Part shown: positions 29,268 through 37,704 of the stretch, piece after piece
Layout of the letters: each line of letters opens with the position of its first letter
How positions within the stretch are numbered: position 1 is the stretch's first letter
NCBI GenBank assembly: GCA_958296285.1
Contig: OY282459.1
Location: 62,001 to 126,000, forward strand
DNA length: 64,000 nt
Origin: an uncultured Alphaproteobacteria bacterium
GTDB taxonomy: Bacteria > Pseudomonadota > Alphaproteobacteria > JAPOUT01 > G958296285
Reading direction: 5' to 3'
Position numbers and translations under genes: made by a program
Notes under the pieces: model-generated
Seen by the model: only the letters and a program-made list of their open reading frames with translations
Databases searched by the model: none
What the model was told of the DNA's origin: nothing

Positions 29268-30502
29268 TGCGCCGCCGCGCCCGCGCCTTTTAAAACGGGC
29301 GCGTTGATGCTCTTCGGCACAGGCAGAGGCTTCTCTATGACGGACAAAAGAGGCAGGACGATCAGAAAATGCGCGAAATAATAGAAAGTCAGGATTCGCG
29401 CCAAAATGAGATGCGCGCCCTCAGGCGTCTGCGCCCCCAAATAGCCCAACCCCAGACAGGCGATCACGAAAAGAAAGAAAAACTGACGAAAAAGCGGACG
29501 ATAGCGCGCCGAGCGCGTCTTGGCGCGATCCAGCCACGGCAGAAAAAACAGAATCCCAATGGAGGCGAACATGATCAGAACCCCTCCCAATTTGGACGGC
29601 ACGGCGCGCAAAATCGCGTAGAACGGCAGAAGATACCATTCGGGAACAATATGCGGCGGCGTCTGAAGCGGATTCGCCTTGATGGAATTGTCGGGATGCC
29701 CCAGCGCTTCGGGATCGTAAAAGACGAAATAGCTGAAAAGAAGCGCGAAAAGCGAGACGGCGAACAAATCCTTCACCGTGTAATAGGGATGGAAGGGGAC
29801 GGTGTCCTTTCCCTGTCGGACGTCTATCCCCTGCGGATTGTTGTTGCCCGGAATATGAAGCGCCCAAATGTGAAGCGCCACCATGCCGACTATGACAAAA
29901 GGCAGCAAATAATGAAGGCTGAAAAAGCGATTGAGAGTCGCGTTGCCGACGGCGAAGCCTCCCCAAAGCCATTCTTTGACCGCCTCGCCGATGAGGGGGA
30001 ACGCGCCCAGCAGATTCGTGATGACGGTCGCCGCCCAAAAACTCATCTGCCCCCAAACGAGGACATAGCCTAGAAAGGCGGTCACGATCATCAGAAAGAT
30101 AATGACGACTCCCAAAATCCAAAGCATCTCGCGCGGCGGCTTGTAAGACCCGTAATAGAGGCTGCGGAACATGTGAATATAAGCCGCCAAGAAAAACATG
30201 GACGCGCCGCAAGCATGAACATAGCGAATGAGCCAGCCATAATTGACGTCCCGCATAATGTGCTGCACGCTCTCAAAGGCGAGATCGGCGTGGGGGACGT
30301 AATGCATCGCCAAAATAATGCCGGTGATCATCTGAACGGCGAGGCAAAAGGTCAGAATGCCGCCGAACGTCCACCAATAATTCAGATTGCGCGGCGTGGG
30401 ATAAGTCAGGAACGACTCATGCATGACGCGCAGCAAAGGCAGGCGCGCGTCCATCCAAGCGGTGAAGCGATTCCGCGGCTCGTAAGATTCTCCGTGAGGC
30501 AT
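29264..30502 (-). CDS. petB: Cytochrome b of the bc1 complex
   Basis: PetB is the di-haem membrane subunit that oxidises ubiquinol at one site and reduces quinone at the other. The 412-residue product starts [13 protein letters not shown], has about eight membrane segments, paired haem-ligand histidines in [17 protein letters not shown] and [17 protein letters not shown], and the quinol-site [10 protein letters not shown] motif. The ATG at 30502 is preferred over longer frames, which run into petA. petC follows with a 4-base overlap and petA precedes by 8 bases. Length and motifs are ordinary. Confidence 0.96.
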   Translation of the reverse strand: MPHGESYEPRNRFTAWMDARLPLLRVMHESFLTYPTPRNLNYWWTFGGILTFCLAVQMITGIILAMHYVPHADLAFESVQHIMRDVNYGWLIRYVHACGASMFFLAAYIHMFRSLYYGSYKPPREMLWILGVVIIFLMIVTAFLGYVLVWGQMSFWAATVITNLLGAFPLIGEAVKEWLWGGFAVGNATLNRFFSLHYLLPFVIVGMVALHIWALHIPGNNNPQGIDVRQGKDTVPFHPYYTVKDLFAVSLFALLFSYFVFYDPEALGHPDNSIKANPLQTPPHIVPEWYLLPFYAILRAVPSKLGGVLIMFASIGILFFLPWLDRAKTRSARYRPLFRQFFFLFVIACLGLGYLGAQTPEGAHLILARILTFYYFAHFLIVLPLLSVIEKPLPVPKSINAPVLKGAGAAAQ

Positions 30503-30510
30503 GGCGCGGC

Positions 30511-31038
30511 TTAGCCAATCTTGAGAAGAGTCTGATTCAGAAACGCATAGGGCGGGATGGCGAGATTTTTCGGCGCCGGCCCTTTGCGAATCCGCCCTGA
30601 CGTGTCGTAATGCGAGCCATGGCACGGGCAGAACCATCCGTCATAGTCGCCGCGCTGTCCGAGAGGCACGCAGCCCAAATGGGTGCAAATCCCAACCATG
30701 ATCAGCCATTCCGCTTTTTTCACGCGATCTTGATCTTTTTCGGGGTCTCTGAGATCGGAGAGGGGCGTCTTTTCGGCTTCAGCGATCTCCTTGGGCGTCC
30801 GATGGCGGATGAAGACAGGCTTGCCGCGCCATTTCACCGTGATGCTCTGCCCCACGGCGATGGGCGAGATGTCTATCTGCGAAGAGGCGAGGGCGAGGAC
30901 GCTCTTGTCCGGATTCATCTGATCAATCAGCGGCCAGACGGCAAAAGCCGCGCCGACCGCGCCGACCGCGCCTGTCGCCACATAGAGAAAGTCGCGCCTT
31001 TCCATGTCAGGATGGATGCTGTCGCTCATGTCGCTCAT
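30511..31038 (-). CDS. petA: Ubiquinol-cytochrome c reductase Rieske iron-sulfur subunit
   Basis: The Rieske subunit takes electrons from quinol at the outer face of the membrane. The 175-residue product has a Tat-like start ([27 protein letters not shown]), in which the twin Arg precedes a hydrophobic segment that also anchors the protein. It carries the two cluster-binding motifs CTHLGC and CPCHGSHYD. It is the first gene of petABC; three in-frame ATGs lie near the start and the exact one is uncertain. It is divergent from hemF over about 100 bases. Confidence 0.95.
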   Translation of the reverse strand: MSDMSDSIHPDMERRDFLYVATGAVGAVGAAFAVWPLIDQMNPDKSVLALASSQIDISPIAVGQSITVKWRGKPVFIRHRTPKEIAEAEKTPLSDLRDPEKDQDRVKKAEWLIMVGICTHLGCVPLGQRGDYDGWFCPCHGSHYDTSGRIRKGPAPKNLAIPPYAFLNQTLLKIG

Positions 31039-31140
31039 GAAGAAAAGTCGCCGCCGAAGAGAGTCGGAGAGATGCCGCCTGTTGTGCCATTATGACGGCG
31101 CTTTGTCTAGCCTTGCTTGAGCCTTTCCATCGGAGACAGC

Positions 31141-32079
31141 ATGACGCGGAAGAGACCGTCTGAGCCATCTCAAAAGATGATGTTTGTCGCGGCGTGGTTC
31201 TTTCAACTGCGCGATTCTCTCCGCGCCCGCTTTGAGGCGCTGGAGAGAACGGCGGCGGGCAGGGAGCGTCTTGACGCGGAGCGTCTTGACGCGGGGAAGC
31301 CCGGACTCTTCGTCCTAACGCCATGGCGGCGGGAGGAAGGCGGCGGCGGCGAAATGGCGCTCTTGCGCGAAGGGCGTCTCTTTGAGAAGGCGGCGGTTCA
31401 TGTCTCCCATGTCTATGGGCCAGTCCCCGAAGCGCTCACAAATGGAGGCGGCGGCGCGGCGTGGGAAAATCTCCCGGATGACGCCCTCTTTGAGGCGGCG
31501 GGAATCTCGGTCATTCTCCATCCGCGCAATCCTCATGTGCCGGCGGCGCATATGAACACGCGCCATATTAGGATAAGAACGGGAGACGGCGGCGAGATCC
31601 GCGCCTTTTTCGGAGGCGGCGCCGATCTGACGCCGATGCTAAAGCGCTATCGGGACGAAAACCATGAGGACGTCAAGACCTTCCACGCCGCGCTGAAAGA
31701 GGCTTGCGATACGCATCCCGCCGTGGATTACGAGGCTTTTCGGGATTGGTGCGCCCGATACTTCCATCTCCCCCATAGAGGCGAGGCGCGGGGCATGGGC
31801 GGAATCTTCTATGATATGTGGCAGAGCGGAGATTTTGACGCCGATTTCGCCTTCACCAAAAGAGTCGGCGAGAGTTTCGGGCGCGTCTATGAGACAATCG
31901 CCAAGCGCCGCATCGGAACGCGCTGGAGCGAAGCCGAAAAGCGAGAGCAGCGAAAATGGCGCGGACGCTATGCCGAGTTCAACCTCCTCTATGACAGAGG
32001 CACGCGCTTCGGCTTGCGGACAGGCGGCAATGTGGAGGCGATTCTCTCATCGCTGCCGCCTGACGCTCTTTGGCGCTAG
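31141..32079 (+). CDS. hemF: Oxygen-dependent coproporphyrinogen III oxidase
   Basis: HemF decarboxylates coproporphyrinogen III to protoporphyrinogen IX with oxygen as acceptor. The 312-residue product starts MTRKRPSEPSQKMMFVAAW and contains the conserved HPRNPHVPAAHMNTRHIR, FGGGADLTPML and the GGIFYDMW and EFNLLYDRGTRFGLRTGG stretches. The ATG at 31141 has GGAGA 5-9 bases upstream and is preferred over a TTG eight codons earlier. In a poorly conserved place near residues 42-51 the protein contains RLDAERLDA, encoded by two copies of the 12-bp palindromic repeat. It points to an aerobic life style. Confidence 0.96.
   Translation: MTRKRPSEPSQKMMFVAAWFFQLRDSLRARFEALERTAAGRERLDAERLDAGKPGLFVLTPWRREEGGGGEMALLREGRLFEKAAVHVSHVYGPVPEALTNGGGGAAWENLPDDALFEAAGISVILHPRNPHVPAAHMNTRHIRIRTGDGGEIRAFFGGGADLTPMLKRYRDENHEDVKTFHAALKEACDTHPAVDYEAFRDWCARYFHLPHRGEARGMGGIFYDMWQSGDFDADFAFTKRVGESFGRVYETIAKRRIGTRWSEAEKREQRKWRGRYAEFNLLYDRGTRFGLRTGGNVEAILSSLPPDALWR
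31266..31292. repeat. Two copies of the GCGTCTTGACGC palindrome inside hemF
   Basis: Copies are at 31266-31277 and 31281-31292, 15 bases apart, again in plus-strand orientation. Here the coding strand is the plus strand, so the unit is read as RLDA rather than RQDA. Both copies keep the frame in a variable loop between the first helices and the LFVLTPW strand. Confidence 0.85.
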
Positions 32080-32095
32080 ACCCCGCTTTCCTCTT

Positions 32096-32941
32096 TTATA
32101 TCTTTCCGCGCGGCGCGTCCCCCTTGACGGTCACGCGGAACATGACGCGCTCATAGTCTCTATAGTCATCCACGGCGTAATGCTGCGCGCAGCGATTGTC
32201 CCAAAGGGCGAGCGAGCCTTTCCGCCAAACGAAGCGGCAGCAGAAATCCGGACGCGCGCAATGCTGATAGAGATAATGCAAAAGCGGACGCGATTCCTCT
32301 TCCGTCATGTCTTTGAAGCGGACGGTGAAGGTCGGATTGACGTAAAGCGCCTTCCTCTTCGTTTCGGGATGGAGGCGCAACACAGGATGCACGACTTCCC
32401 GCAGCACCGCCTCGCTCCAGCGATAGCGCATGGCGCGCCTGCCTTCATATTTGTCGCGGGTCTGCGGCTCGGTGTAAGCCCTCTCGGCGGAATGGATCGC
32501 TTCCAAGCCTTCCAGCATCGCCTTCATGCCGTCCGACAGAGTTTCGTAGGCGAGATACTGATTCGCATAGACTGTGTCGCCGCCATAAGGCGGAATCACC
32601 TCGCCATAAAGACAGGTGGCTTTGCTGGGCTTTTGGAAAAAGGAGTTGTCCGTGTGCCAGCCCACGCCGAACTCGGCGGCTTCGCCCTTCGGCTTGACGA
32701 CTTTAATAATTTCGGAATGCTCCGCCATGCCCTCCACGATCGGATGCTCTTCCAAATCGCCGAAACGCCGCGCGAAAGCGATCTGATCTTCGCGGCGGAG
32801 CGTCTGATCGCGGAAGAAAATCGCGCCGTAATCCAAGAAAGCCTGATGAATCGCGTCAAAATCGGCGTTGGAGAGCGCGCCGCTCAATCTCACGCCGAGG
32901 ATTTCCGCGCCCATCGCGCCTGTCAGAGGTCGCACATCCAT
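32096..32941 (-). CDS. TauD/TfdA-family iron/2-oxoglutarate dioxygenase
   Basis: Family members hydroxylate small sulfonates, phenoxyacids or similar molecules using Fe(II), 2-oxoglutarate and oxygen. The 281-residue product has the Fe ligands H96 and D98 (GWHTDNSF) and a distal histidine in CAQHYAVDDY, followed by an arginine (ERVMFRVTVKG) that would bind 2-oxoglutarate. Length is normal for TauD (about 280). There is no taurine transporter nearby, so the substrate cannot be inferred. It converges on hemF with a 16-base gap. Confidence 0.92.
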   Translation of the reverse strand: MDVRPLTGAMGAEILGVRLSGALSNADFDAIHQAFLDYGAIFFRDQTLRREDQIAFARRFGDLEEHPIVEGMAEHSEIIKVVKPKGEAAEFGVGWHTDNSFFQKPSKATCLYGEVIPPYGGDTVYANQYLAYETLSDGMKAMLEGLEAIHSAERAYTEPQTRDKYEGRRAMRYRWSEAVLREVVHPVLRLHPETKRKALYVNPTFTVRFKDMTEEESRPLLHYLYQHCARPDFCCRFVWRKGSLALWDNRCAQHYAVDDYRDYERVMFRVTVKGDAPRGKI

Positions 32942-32957
32942 CGCTGTCTCCTGTTTC

Positions 32958-33050
32958 TTTCGCTTTTTTTCGCGCCCTTTCGCTTTTTTTCACGCCGAAA
33001 GTTTTGGCGGAGAAGTGGGGAGGAGTCAATGGCTCTCAACGGCTCTCAAG
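32958..33050. repeat. Short direct repeats upstream of the dioxygenase gene
   Basis: The region between tauD-like and znuA genes holds two near-identical T-rich units (TTTCGCTTTTTTTCGCGCCC and a second copy ending CACGCC) at about 32958-32996, and two copies of a GGCTCTCAA unit at 33031-33049, the second running into the znuA stop. Nothing else is recognised here. Confidence 0.5.
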
Positions 33051-33963
33051 GGTTTTGATTGGTCTTTTCCAAACAATCCGCCATTTTCTCTGAGAGATTT
33101 CGCATCAGCGCGTCATAGTTCTCGCCGCCGCCGCCCTTTAAAGTCGCGCCAAGCGGATCCAGCGCCACGCTTCGCGCCGCCGTTCCTTCCAAAACCGCCT
33201 TAATTAAAGAGCGAGACGCGCCGGGTTCGGAGAAAAGACAGGCGATTCCCTCTTTTTGAATTTTTTGCCTTATCCGCCTCAGCCGCGCGGCGCTGGGCTT
33301 CCTCTCCGGCGTCCGCGTCACGAAATCGCCCGGCGACAAGCCATAGCGCCGCGCGAAATGCCCATAGGCGTCGTGAAAAGCCAAATAGGGTTTTTTGCCG
33401 AGCGGACGCATCCGCTCGGCGATCTTGCGATCCAGCGCGCGCAATCTCTCAATCTGACGCCGCGCGTTGCCGCGATAGAGATTCGCATGGCGGGGGTCTT
33501 GTTTGGCGAGCGCGTCCCGCATCATTGTCGTCATGGCGATCGCCCGCGAGACGTCAAGCCAAATATGCGCGTCCTGATGATGATGATCATGATCATGCGC
33601 TTCGCCCTCCGCCGCCTCCTCTTCCATCAGGGCGAGACGGAGCGCCTTTGGCGCGAGTCTTGTCAAAGGACGCTGCAAGAAGGTCTCCATCGCCGGGCCG
33701 ATCCAAAAAATAATCTCGGCGCGCCCTATGCGCCGCGCATCCGAAGGGCGAAGCGCGTAATGATGCGGAGACGCGTCTCGCGGCAGAAGAAGGCTGGGCG
33801 CGCCCGCCCCTTCCATCACCCCTGCCGCCAAAAAATAGACCGGCAGAATGGACGCCACAACGCGCGGCGGCGCGTTCTCCTCTTCCGCTTGAGCGGGCAA
33901 AGCGAAGGAAGCCGCGCCGGCGATCCAAAAACAAAGCGCTGTCAGATGAAACAAGAGCCGCAT
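33046..33963 (-). CDS. znuA: Zinc ABC transporter, periplasmic binding protein ZnuA
   Basis: ZnuA captures zinc in the periplasm and delivers it to ZnuBC. The 305-residue precursor has a signal peptide (residues 1-26, ending LPAQA), metal-binding histidines in ASPHHYALRP and DAHIWLDVS, and the His-rich loop HDHDHHHQDAH at about 118-128 found in zinc-specific members. The ATG at 33963 begins the signal peptide; earlier ATGs add a charged extension. It is divergent from znuCB over 55 bases, which should hold the shared regulatory region. Confidence 0.93.
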   Translation of the reverse strand: MRLLFHLTALCFWIAGAASFALPAQAEEENAPPRVVASILPVYFLAAGVMEGAGAPSLLLPRDASPHHYALRPSDARRIGRAEIIFWIGPAMETFLQRPLTRLAPKALRLALMEEEAAEGEAHDHDHHHQDAHIWLDVSRAIAMTTMMRDALAKQDPRHANLYRGNARRQIERLRALDRKIAERMRPLGKKPYLAFHDAYGHFARRYGLSPGDFVTRTPERKPSAARLRRIRQKIQKEGIACLFSEPGASRSLIKAVLEGTAARSVALDPLGATLKGGGGENYDALMRNLSEKMADCLEKTNQNP

Positions 33964-34018
33964 CTCTTTTCTTCCTCTTTTCGGATAGCATCTCTTTTCG
34001 GATATTATATTGGCAGCC
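33964..34018. promoter_or_regulatory. Shared znuA/znuCB control region with direct repeat
   Basis: The 55-base divergent interval contains CTCTTTTCGGATA twice (33975-33987 and 33992-34004), followed by the AT-rich GATATTATATTGG. In alphaproteobacteria such regions usually carry a Zur operator, but I do not see a clean palindrome matching a known Zur box, so binding by Zur is inferred from position only. Confidence 0.35.
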
Positions 34019-34801
34019 ATGAACTATCAAATAGCGACAGAGAAAAAACGCGCCCCTCGCGCCCCCCGCCCCCCTCGCGCCCCTGCGGAAGAGGCGCTCG
34101 TCAGCGTTAAGCAGCTGGGATTGCGGCGCGGCGGGCGATGGATCGTGCGCCATGTGAATCTGACTGTCAGGCGCGGCGAAATCCTGACTGTCATTGGGCC
34201 GAATGGCGGAGGGAAAAGCGCCACCGCCCGCGCCATTCTGGGAATCCTGCCGCATCAGGAGGGCGAGATCGTAAAGAATCGGCGGCTTGCCATCGGCTAT
34301 GTGCCGCAAAAGATTCAGATAGACGAGACGCTGCCCCTCCCTGTCTCCCGATTGATGACTCTGACGCGAAATTATCCGAAGCGCCGCGTCCAAGAGGCGC
34401 TGGACGAAATGGGCGTTCTCCCTCTCCTCCACGCGCCTGTCCAAAGCCTTTCGGGCGGAGAGTTTCAGCGCTGCCTTTTGGCGCGGGCGCTTCTGCCCGC
34501 GCCCGATCTCCTCGTGCTGGACGAGCCGGCGCAGGGGCTGGACGCCACCGGCGAAATAGAATTTTATCGCAAAATCCGAGAAATCCGCCAAGAACGGCAA
34601 TGCGGGATTCTTCTCATTTCGCATGATCTTCATATTGTCATGCGCCAAACCGACACTGTCCTCTGCCTCAATGGACATGTCTGCTGCTCGGGACAGCCGC
34701 GGGCGGTGGCTTCGTCTCCTGAATATCAGAAATTGTTCGGCGTCAGCGCCGCCGAAGCGCTCGCCCTTTATTCGCACGATCATGACCACAGACATCCATG
34801 A
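34019..34801 (+). CDS. znuC: Zinc ABC transporter ATP-binding protein ZnuC
   Basis: ZnuC powers zinc uptake. The 260-residue product has Walker A GPNGGGKS near 64-71, the ABC signature LSGGEFQRC (LSGGQ-type, Glu in place of the last Gln), Walker B LLVLDEPAQGLD, and a switch His in LLISHDLH. A Pro/Arg-rich N-terminal extension of about 28 residues precedes the nucleotide domain, and the C-terminus is His-rich (SHDHDHRHP), typical of zinc ABC components. The ATG at 34019 is preferred over a TTG three codons upstream. It probably overlaps the start of znuB. Confidence 0.94.
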   Translation: MNYQIATEKKRAPRAPRPPRAPAEEALVSVKQLGLRRGGRWIVRHVNLTVRRGEILTVIGPNGGGKSATARAILGILPHQEGEIVKNRRLAIGYVPQKIQIDETLPLPVSRLMTLTRNYPKRRVQEALDEMGVLPLLHAPVQSLSGGEFQRCLLARALLPAPDLLVLDEPAQGLDATGEIEFYRKIREIRQERQCGILLISHDLHIVMRQTDTVLCLNGHVCCSGQPRAVASSPEYQKLFGVSAAEALALYSHDHDHRHP

Positions 34802-34817
34802 TTCCGAGTGGTTCCGA

Positions 34818-35618
34818 ATGATCGTGATGGATGAGTTTCTTTGGCGCGCGCTTCTTGCCGGGATAGGGATCGCGCTCGTGAGCGGGCCGATGGGCTGTTT
34901 CGTGGTTTGGCGGCGCATGGCGTATTTTGGAGACGCGATGGCGCATGCGGCTTTGCTTGGGGTGGCGGCGGGACTTCTTTTCGGGCTGCATCCGACATTG
35001 GGCGTTTTCGCCGCGGCTTTTCTCAGCGCGTTGGCGCTTCTTTTTCTGCGCCGCCGCGTGGCGCTTCCTTTGGACACGCTTTTGGGCGCGATTTCTCATG
35101 CCGCTCTTGCTTTGGGTTTGGTCGTGTTGAGTTTGATGTGGTGGGTTCGCGCTGATCTTTTGGCGCTTCTTTTTGGCGACATTCTTGCTGTCGGGTGGCG
35201 TGATGTAGCGCTGATTTATGGCGGCGGCGCTGTCATTATGGCGGTTTTGATTGTCATTTGGCGGCCTTTGCTGGCTGCTGCCGTCAGCGAGGACATTGCG
35301 CGGGCTGAAGCCAAGAATGTCATGCGGGCGCAGATGGTTTTCATGATTTTGATGGCGGCGATCATTGCGCTGGCGATTGCGATTGTCGGCGTTTTGTTGA
35401 TCACGGCGCTTTTGATCATTCCTGCGGCGGCGGCGCGGCGTTTCGCGGCGACTCCGGAGGGGATGGCGATGTTGGCGTCGGCGATGGGGTGTTTTTCTGT
35501 GGTTGTTGGTCTTTTTGGCTCGGTAGTTTTGGACACGCCTGCTGGGCCGTCCATCATTTTGGCGGCGCTTTTTCTTTTCGTTGGGGGCGCGGTGGGGGGT
35601 TTGACCCGCTCCCGTTAA
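34818..35618 (+). CDS. znuB: Zinc ABC transporter permease ZnuB
   Basis: ZnuB is the membrane channel of the zinc importer, with about eight hydrophobic segments. The 266-residue product has the family N-terminus MDEFLWRALLAGIGIALVSGPMGCFVVWRRMAYFGDAMAHAAL and the GLVVLSLMWW, GDILAV and VGVLLITALLIIPAAAAR stretches. The start is uncertain among 34782, 34818 and 34827; the later ones fit the family best. The last third is extremely G+T-rich. The final codons (LTRSR and stop) lie within the 47-bp left end of repeat element A, so the element supplies the end of this gene. Confidence 0.92.
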   Translation: MIVMDEFLWRALLAGIGIALVSGPMGCFVVWRRMAYFGDAMAHAALLGVAAGLLFGLHPTLGVFAAAFLSALALLFLRRRVALPLDTLLGAISHAALALGLVVLSLMWWVRADLLALLFGDILAVGWRDVALIYGGGAVIMAVLIVIWRPLLAAAVSEDIARAEAKNVMRAQMVFMILMAAIIALAIAIVGVLLITALLIIPAAAARRFAATPEGMAMLASAMGCFSVVVGLFGSVVLDTPAGPSIILAALFLFVGGAVGGLTRSR

Positions 35619-35943
35619 GGGGGGTTTGGGGGGCTAGCCCCCCAAAAAAGAGGGGGTTCGGGGGGGAATCCCCCCCGAAAACGCGTGGGTGGGTGGGAAA
35701 AGAGCATTTGCGAGCGAAGCGAAGCCACTCGTGGCGTAGCGAGCGAGCAAATGCGACCCACCCACGCGCCCCCTGCTCGCAAGAGTTCCTGCGATGCAGG
35801 GGGGTCGGCGGGCTTTCTCGCGGGCTTGCGCTGTCGCGCTACGCCCGCTTCGTTTCGCCACGCCCGCCGACTATAGCGGGCTTGCGCCCGCTTGGTTTTT
35901 TTGGGGGGCTAGCCCCCCAAACCCCCCTCAACGGGAGCAGGTC
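35603..35943. repeat. Stem-loop mosaic element A (341 bp)
   Basis: This fills most of the 383-base gap after znuB. It is bounded by 47-bp inverted ends (35603-35649 and 35897-35943, 45 of 47 bases pairing) that contain GGGGGGCTAGCCCCCC. Between them is a series of hairpins: CGGGGGGG/CCCCCCCG; a long stem ACGCGTGGGTGGGT/ACCCACCCACGCG with GCATTTGC/GCAAATGC and GCCAC/GTGGC nested inside; CCCCCTGC/GCAGGGGG; TCGGCGGGC/GCCCGCCGA; and AGCGGGC/GCCCGCT. No reading frame is conserved among the copies. Two related copies are at 44107 and 49334. The plus strand flips from G+T-rich to A+C-rich across it. Confidence 0.92.
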
Positions 35944-36001
35944 AATCCGTCCTCGCCACCACAAAAATTATCGGCTATACAAACCCAACGGAGAAAACCC
36001 C

Positions 36002-36757
36002 ATGCCAACCCTCACCCTCAACAACGCCCTCATCCACTACCAAACCCACGGAGACGGACACCCCATCCTCCTCTCCCACGCCTACGGCGCAAGCGCCAAC
36101 ATGTGGCAAAAACAAATCCCAACCCTCTCCCAAAAATATAAACTCATCACTTGGGATATGCGCGGACACGGAAAATCCCAAACCCCCAACAATAAAAACG
36201 CCTACTCCCGAAACCTCACCATCCAAGATATGACCGCCATCCTAAACTCATGCGGCGCGGAAAAAGCCGTCATCGGCGGACTCTCCATGGGCGGATATAT
36301 GTCGCTCGCCTTCGTGATGAGCCAACCCCACCGCGCCAGCGCCCTGATGCTCCTAGACTCCGGCCCCGGCTTCAAAAAAGCCGAAGCCCTCCAACAATGG
36401 AACGACCAAGCCGAAAGACAAGCCCAAGCCCTTGAGAAAAAAGGGCTGACCGCCAAACCCAAAGCGCCCCCCGAAGTCCAACACACAGACGCCCAAGCCC
36501 TCGCCCACGCCGCGCGCGGAATGCTCGCCCAAGAGGATACGAGCGTCATCTTCGCCCTAGAAACAATAAAACTCCCAACCCTCGTCCTCGCCGGCGAGAA
36601 CGACAAACCCTTCCTCGCCGCGACAAACTATATGGCGAAAAAAATCCCAAACGCCGAAAAAATCATCATCCCCAACGCGGGACACTACGCCAATTACGAT
36701 GAGCCAAAAGCCTTCAACAACGCCGTCCTGACCTTCCTCAAAAAAGCGGGCGTCTAA
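36002..36757 (+). CDS. Alpha/beta-hydrolase
   Basis: The 251-residue product has the alpha/beta-hydrolase core with nucleophile S95 in GGLSMGG, an oxyanion region SHAYGAS, WDMRGHGKS typical of the fold, and a C-terminal histidine in NAGHYANYDEP. GGAG lies 9-12 bases before the ATG. The substrate is unknown; the pattern suits a carboxylesterase or an enol-lactonase-like hydrolase. The codons are strongly A+C-biased (ACCCTCACCCTCAACAAC) unlike znuB on the same strand, because the gene lies just right of element A. argC starts 2 bases after its stop, so the two are probably cotranscribed. Confidence 0.88.
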   Translation: MPTLTLNNALIHYQTHGDGHPILLSHAYGASANMWQKQIPTLSQKYKLITWDMRGHGKSQTPNNKNAYSRNLTIQDMTAILNSCGAEKAVIGGLSMGGYMSLAFVMSQPHRASALMLLDSGPGFKKAEALQQWNDQAERQAQALEKKGLTAKPKAPPEVQHTDAQALAHAARGMLAQEDTSVIFALETIKLPTLVLAGENDKPFLAATNYMAKKIPNAEKIIIPNAGHYANYDEPKAFNNAVLTFLKKAGV

Positions 36758-36758
36758 T

Positions 36759-37679
36759 ATGCAACTCTTCATAGACGGCGTTTTCGGCACGACAGGCCTC
36801 CAAATCCGCGAGAGACTGAGCGCCGAATCCGGCATCCGCCTCATCGGCATTGACGAATCCCTCCGCAAAAACAAAGACGCCCGCGCCGAATGCCTGAACG
36901 AAGCGGACATCTCCATCCTCTGCCTGCCCGATGAGGCGGCGCGGGAAGCGGCGCGCCTCGTCAAGAATCCCAAAGCCCGCCTCCTAGACGCCTCCGCCGC
37001 CCACCGAACAAAACCCGAATGGATCTACGGAATGCCCGAATGGAGCCAAAACCACCGACAAACCATCGCGAAAGCGCGGCGCGTCTCCAATCCGGGCTGC
37101 TACGCGATCGCCGCCATCGCCCTCATCAGACCCCTCATGGAAAAGGGGATCATGCCGAAAGATCATCCCGTCTTCCTGACAGGCGTATCAGGCTATACAG
37201 GCGGCGGCGCGGGCATGATTTCGCGCTACGAGAATGAGAGCGATCCCGATTTCACGCGAAGCCCCGTCCAAGCCTACGCGCTCAATCTGAACCACAAACA
37301 TGTGGAGGAAATCCGCCTCCATAGCGGCTTGACGAGCGCGCCCTTATTCACGCCCTTTGTCGGACGCTATCGGCAGGGGATGATCGTGGAAATGCCGCTC
37401 CATCTGAAGGCGCTCAAAGGCAGCCCCCGCGCCGAAGACCTCCATGACGCGCTCGCCGCCTTCTATGACGGCGAAGAGAAAATCGCCGTCATGCCGTTTG
37501 AAGCCAATGCCCGTCCTGACAGGCTGGACGCCGATTCTTTTCAAGGTCGGGACGATATGGAGATTCATATTTTTTCGCATGAGCCGCGCGGACATGCGCT
37601 TCTTTGCGCTATCCTTGACAATCTTGGCAAGGGCGCGGCGGGGAACGCCATGCAAAATATACGCCTGATGCTCGCCTAA
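36759..37679 (+). CDS. argC: N-acetyl-gamma-glutamyl-phosphate reductase (type 2)
   Basis: ArgC reduces N-acetylglutamyl phosphate to the semialdehyde in arginine synthesis. The 306-residue product has the NADP-binding GVFGTTGLQIRERL, the catalytic cysteine C114 in SNPGCYAIA, and the HKHVEEI stretch. The shorter length and this form of the motif mark the type 2 enzyme. It starts 2 bases after the hydrolase stop. Together with argJ it suggests arginine synthesis by the cyclic acetyl route. Its first half is A+C-biased and the second half neutral. Confidence 0.95.
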   Translation: MQLFIDGVFGTTGLQIRERLSAESGIRLIGIDESLRKNKDARAECLNEADISILCLPDEAAREAARLVKNPKARLLDASAAHRTKPEWIYGMPEWSQNHRQTIAKARRVSNPGCYAIAAIALIRPLMEKGIMPKDHPVFLTGVSGYTGGGAGMISRYENESDPDFTRSPVQAYALNLNHKHVEEIRLHSGLTSAPLFTPFVGRYRQGMIVEMPLHLKALKGSPRAEDLHDALAAFYDGEEKIAVMPFEANARPDRLDADSFQGRDDMEIHIFSHEPRGHALLCAILDNLGKGAAGNAMQNIRLMLA

Positions 37680-37704
37680 AACAAAGAGCGCAAGGGAGGA
37701 GACG

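Noticed and set aside
35603..35943. Insertion sequence or integron attC site
   Set aside because: The ends are inverted repeats, but there is no transposase or integron integrase in the window, no target-site duplication is apparent, and the internal hairpins do not follow the attC pattern.
36002..37300. Horizontal transfer of the hydrolase and first half of argC, suggested by odd codon use
   Set aside because: The bias is a strand effect that follows distance from element A and also affects ordinary genes on both sides.
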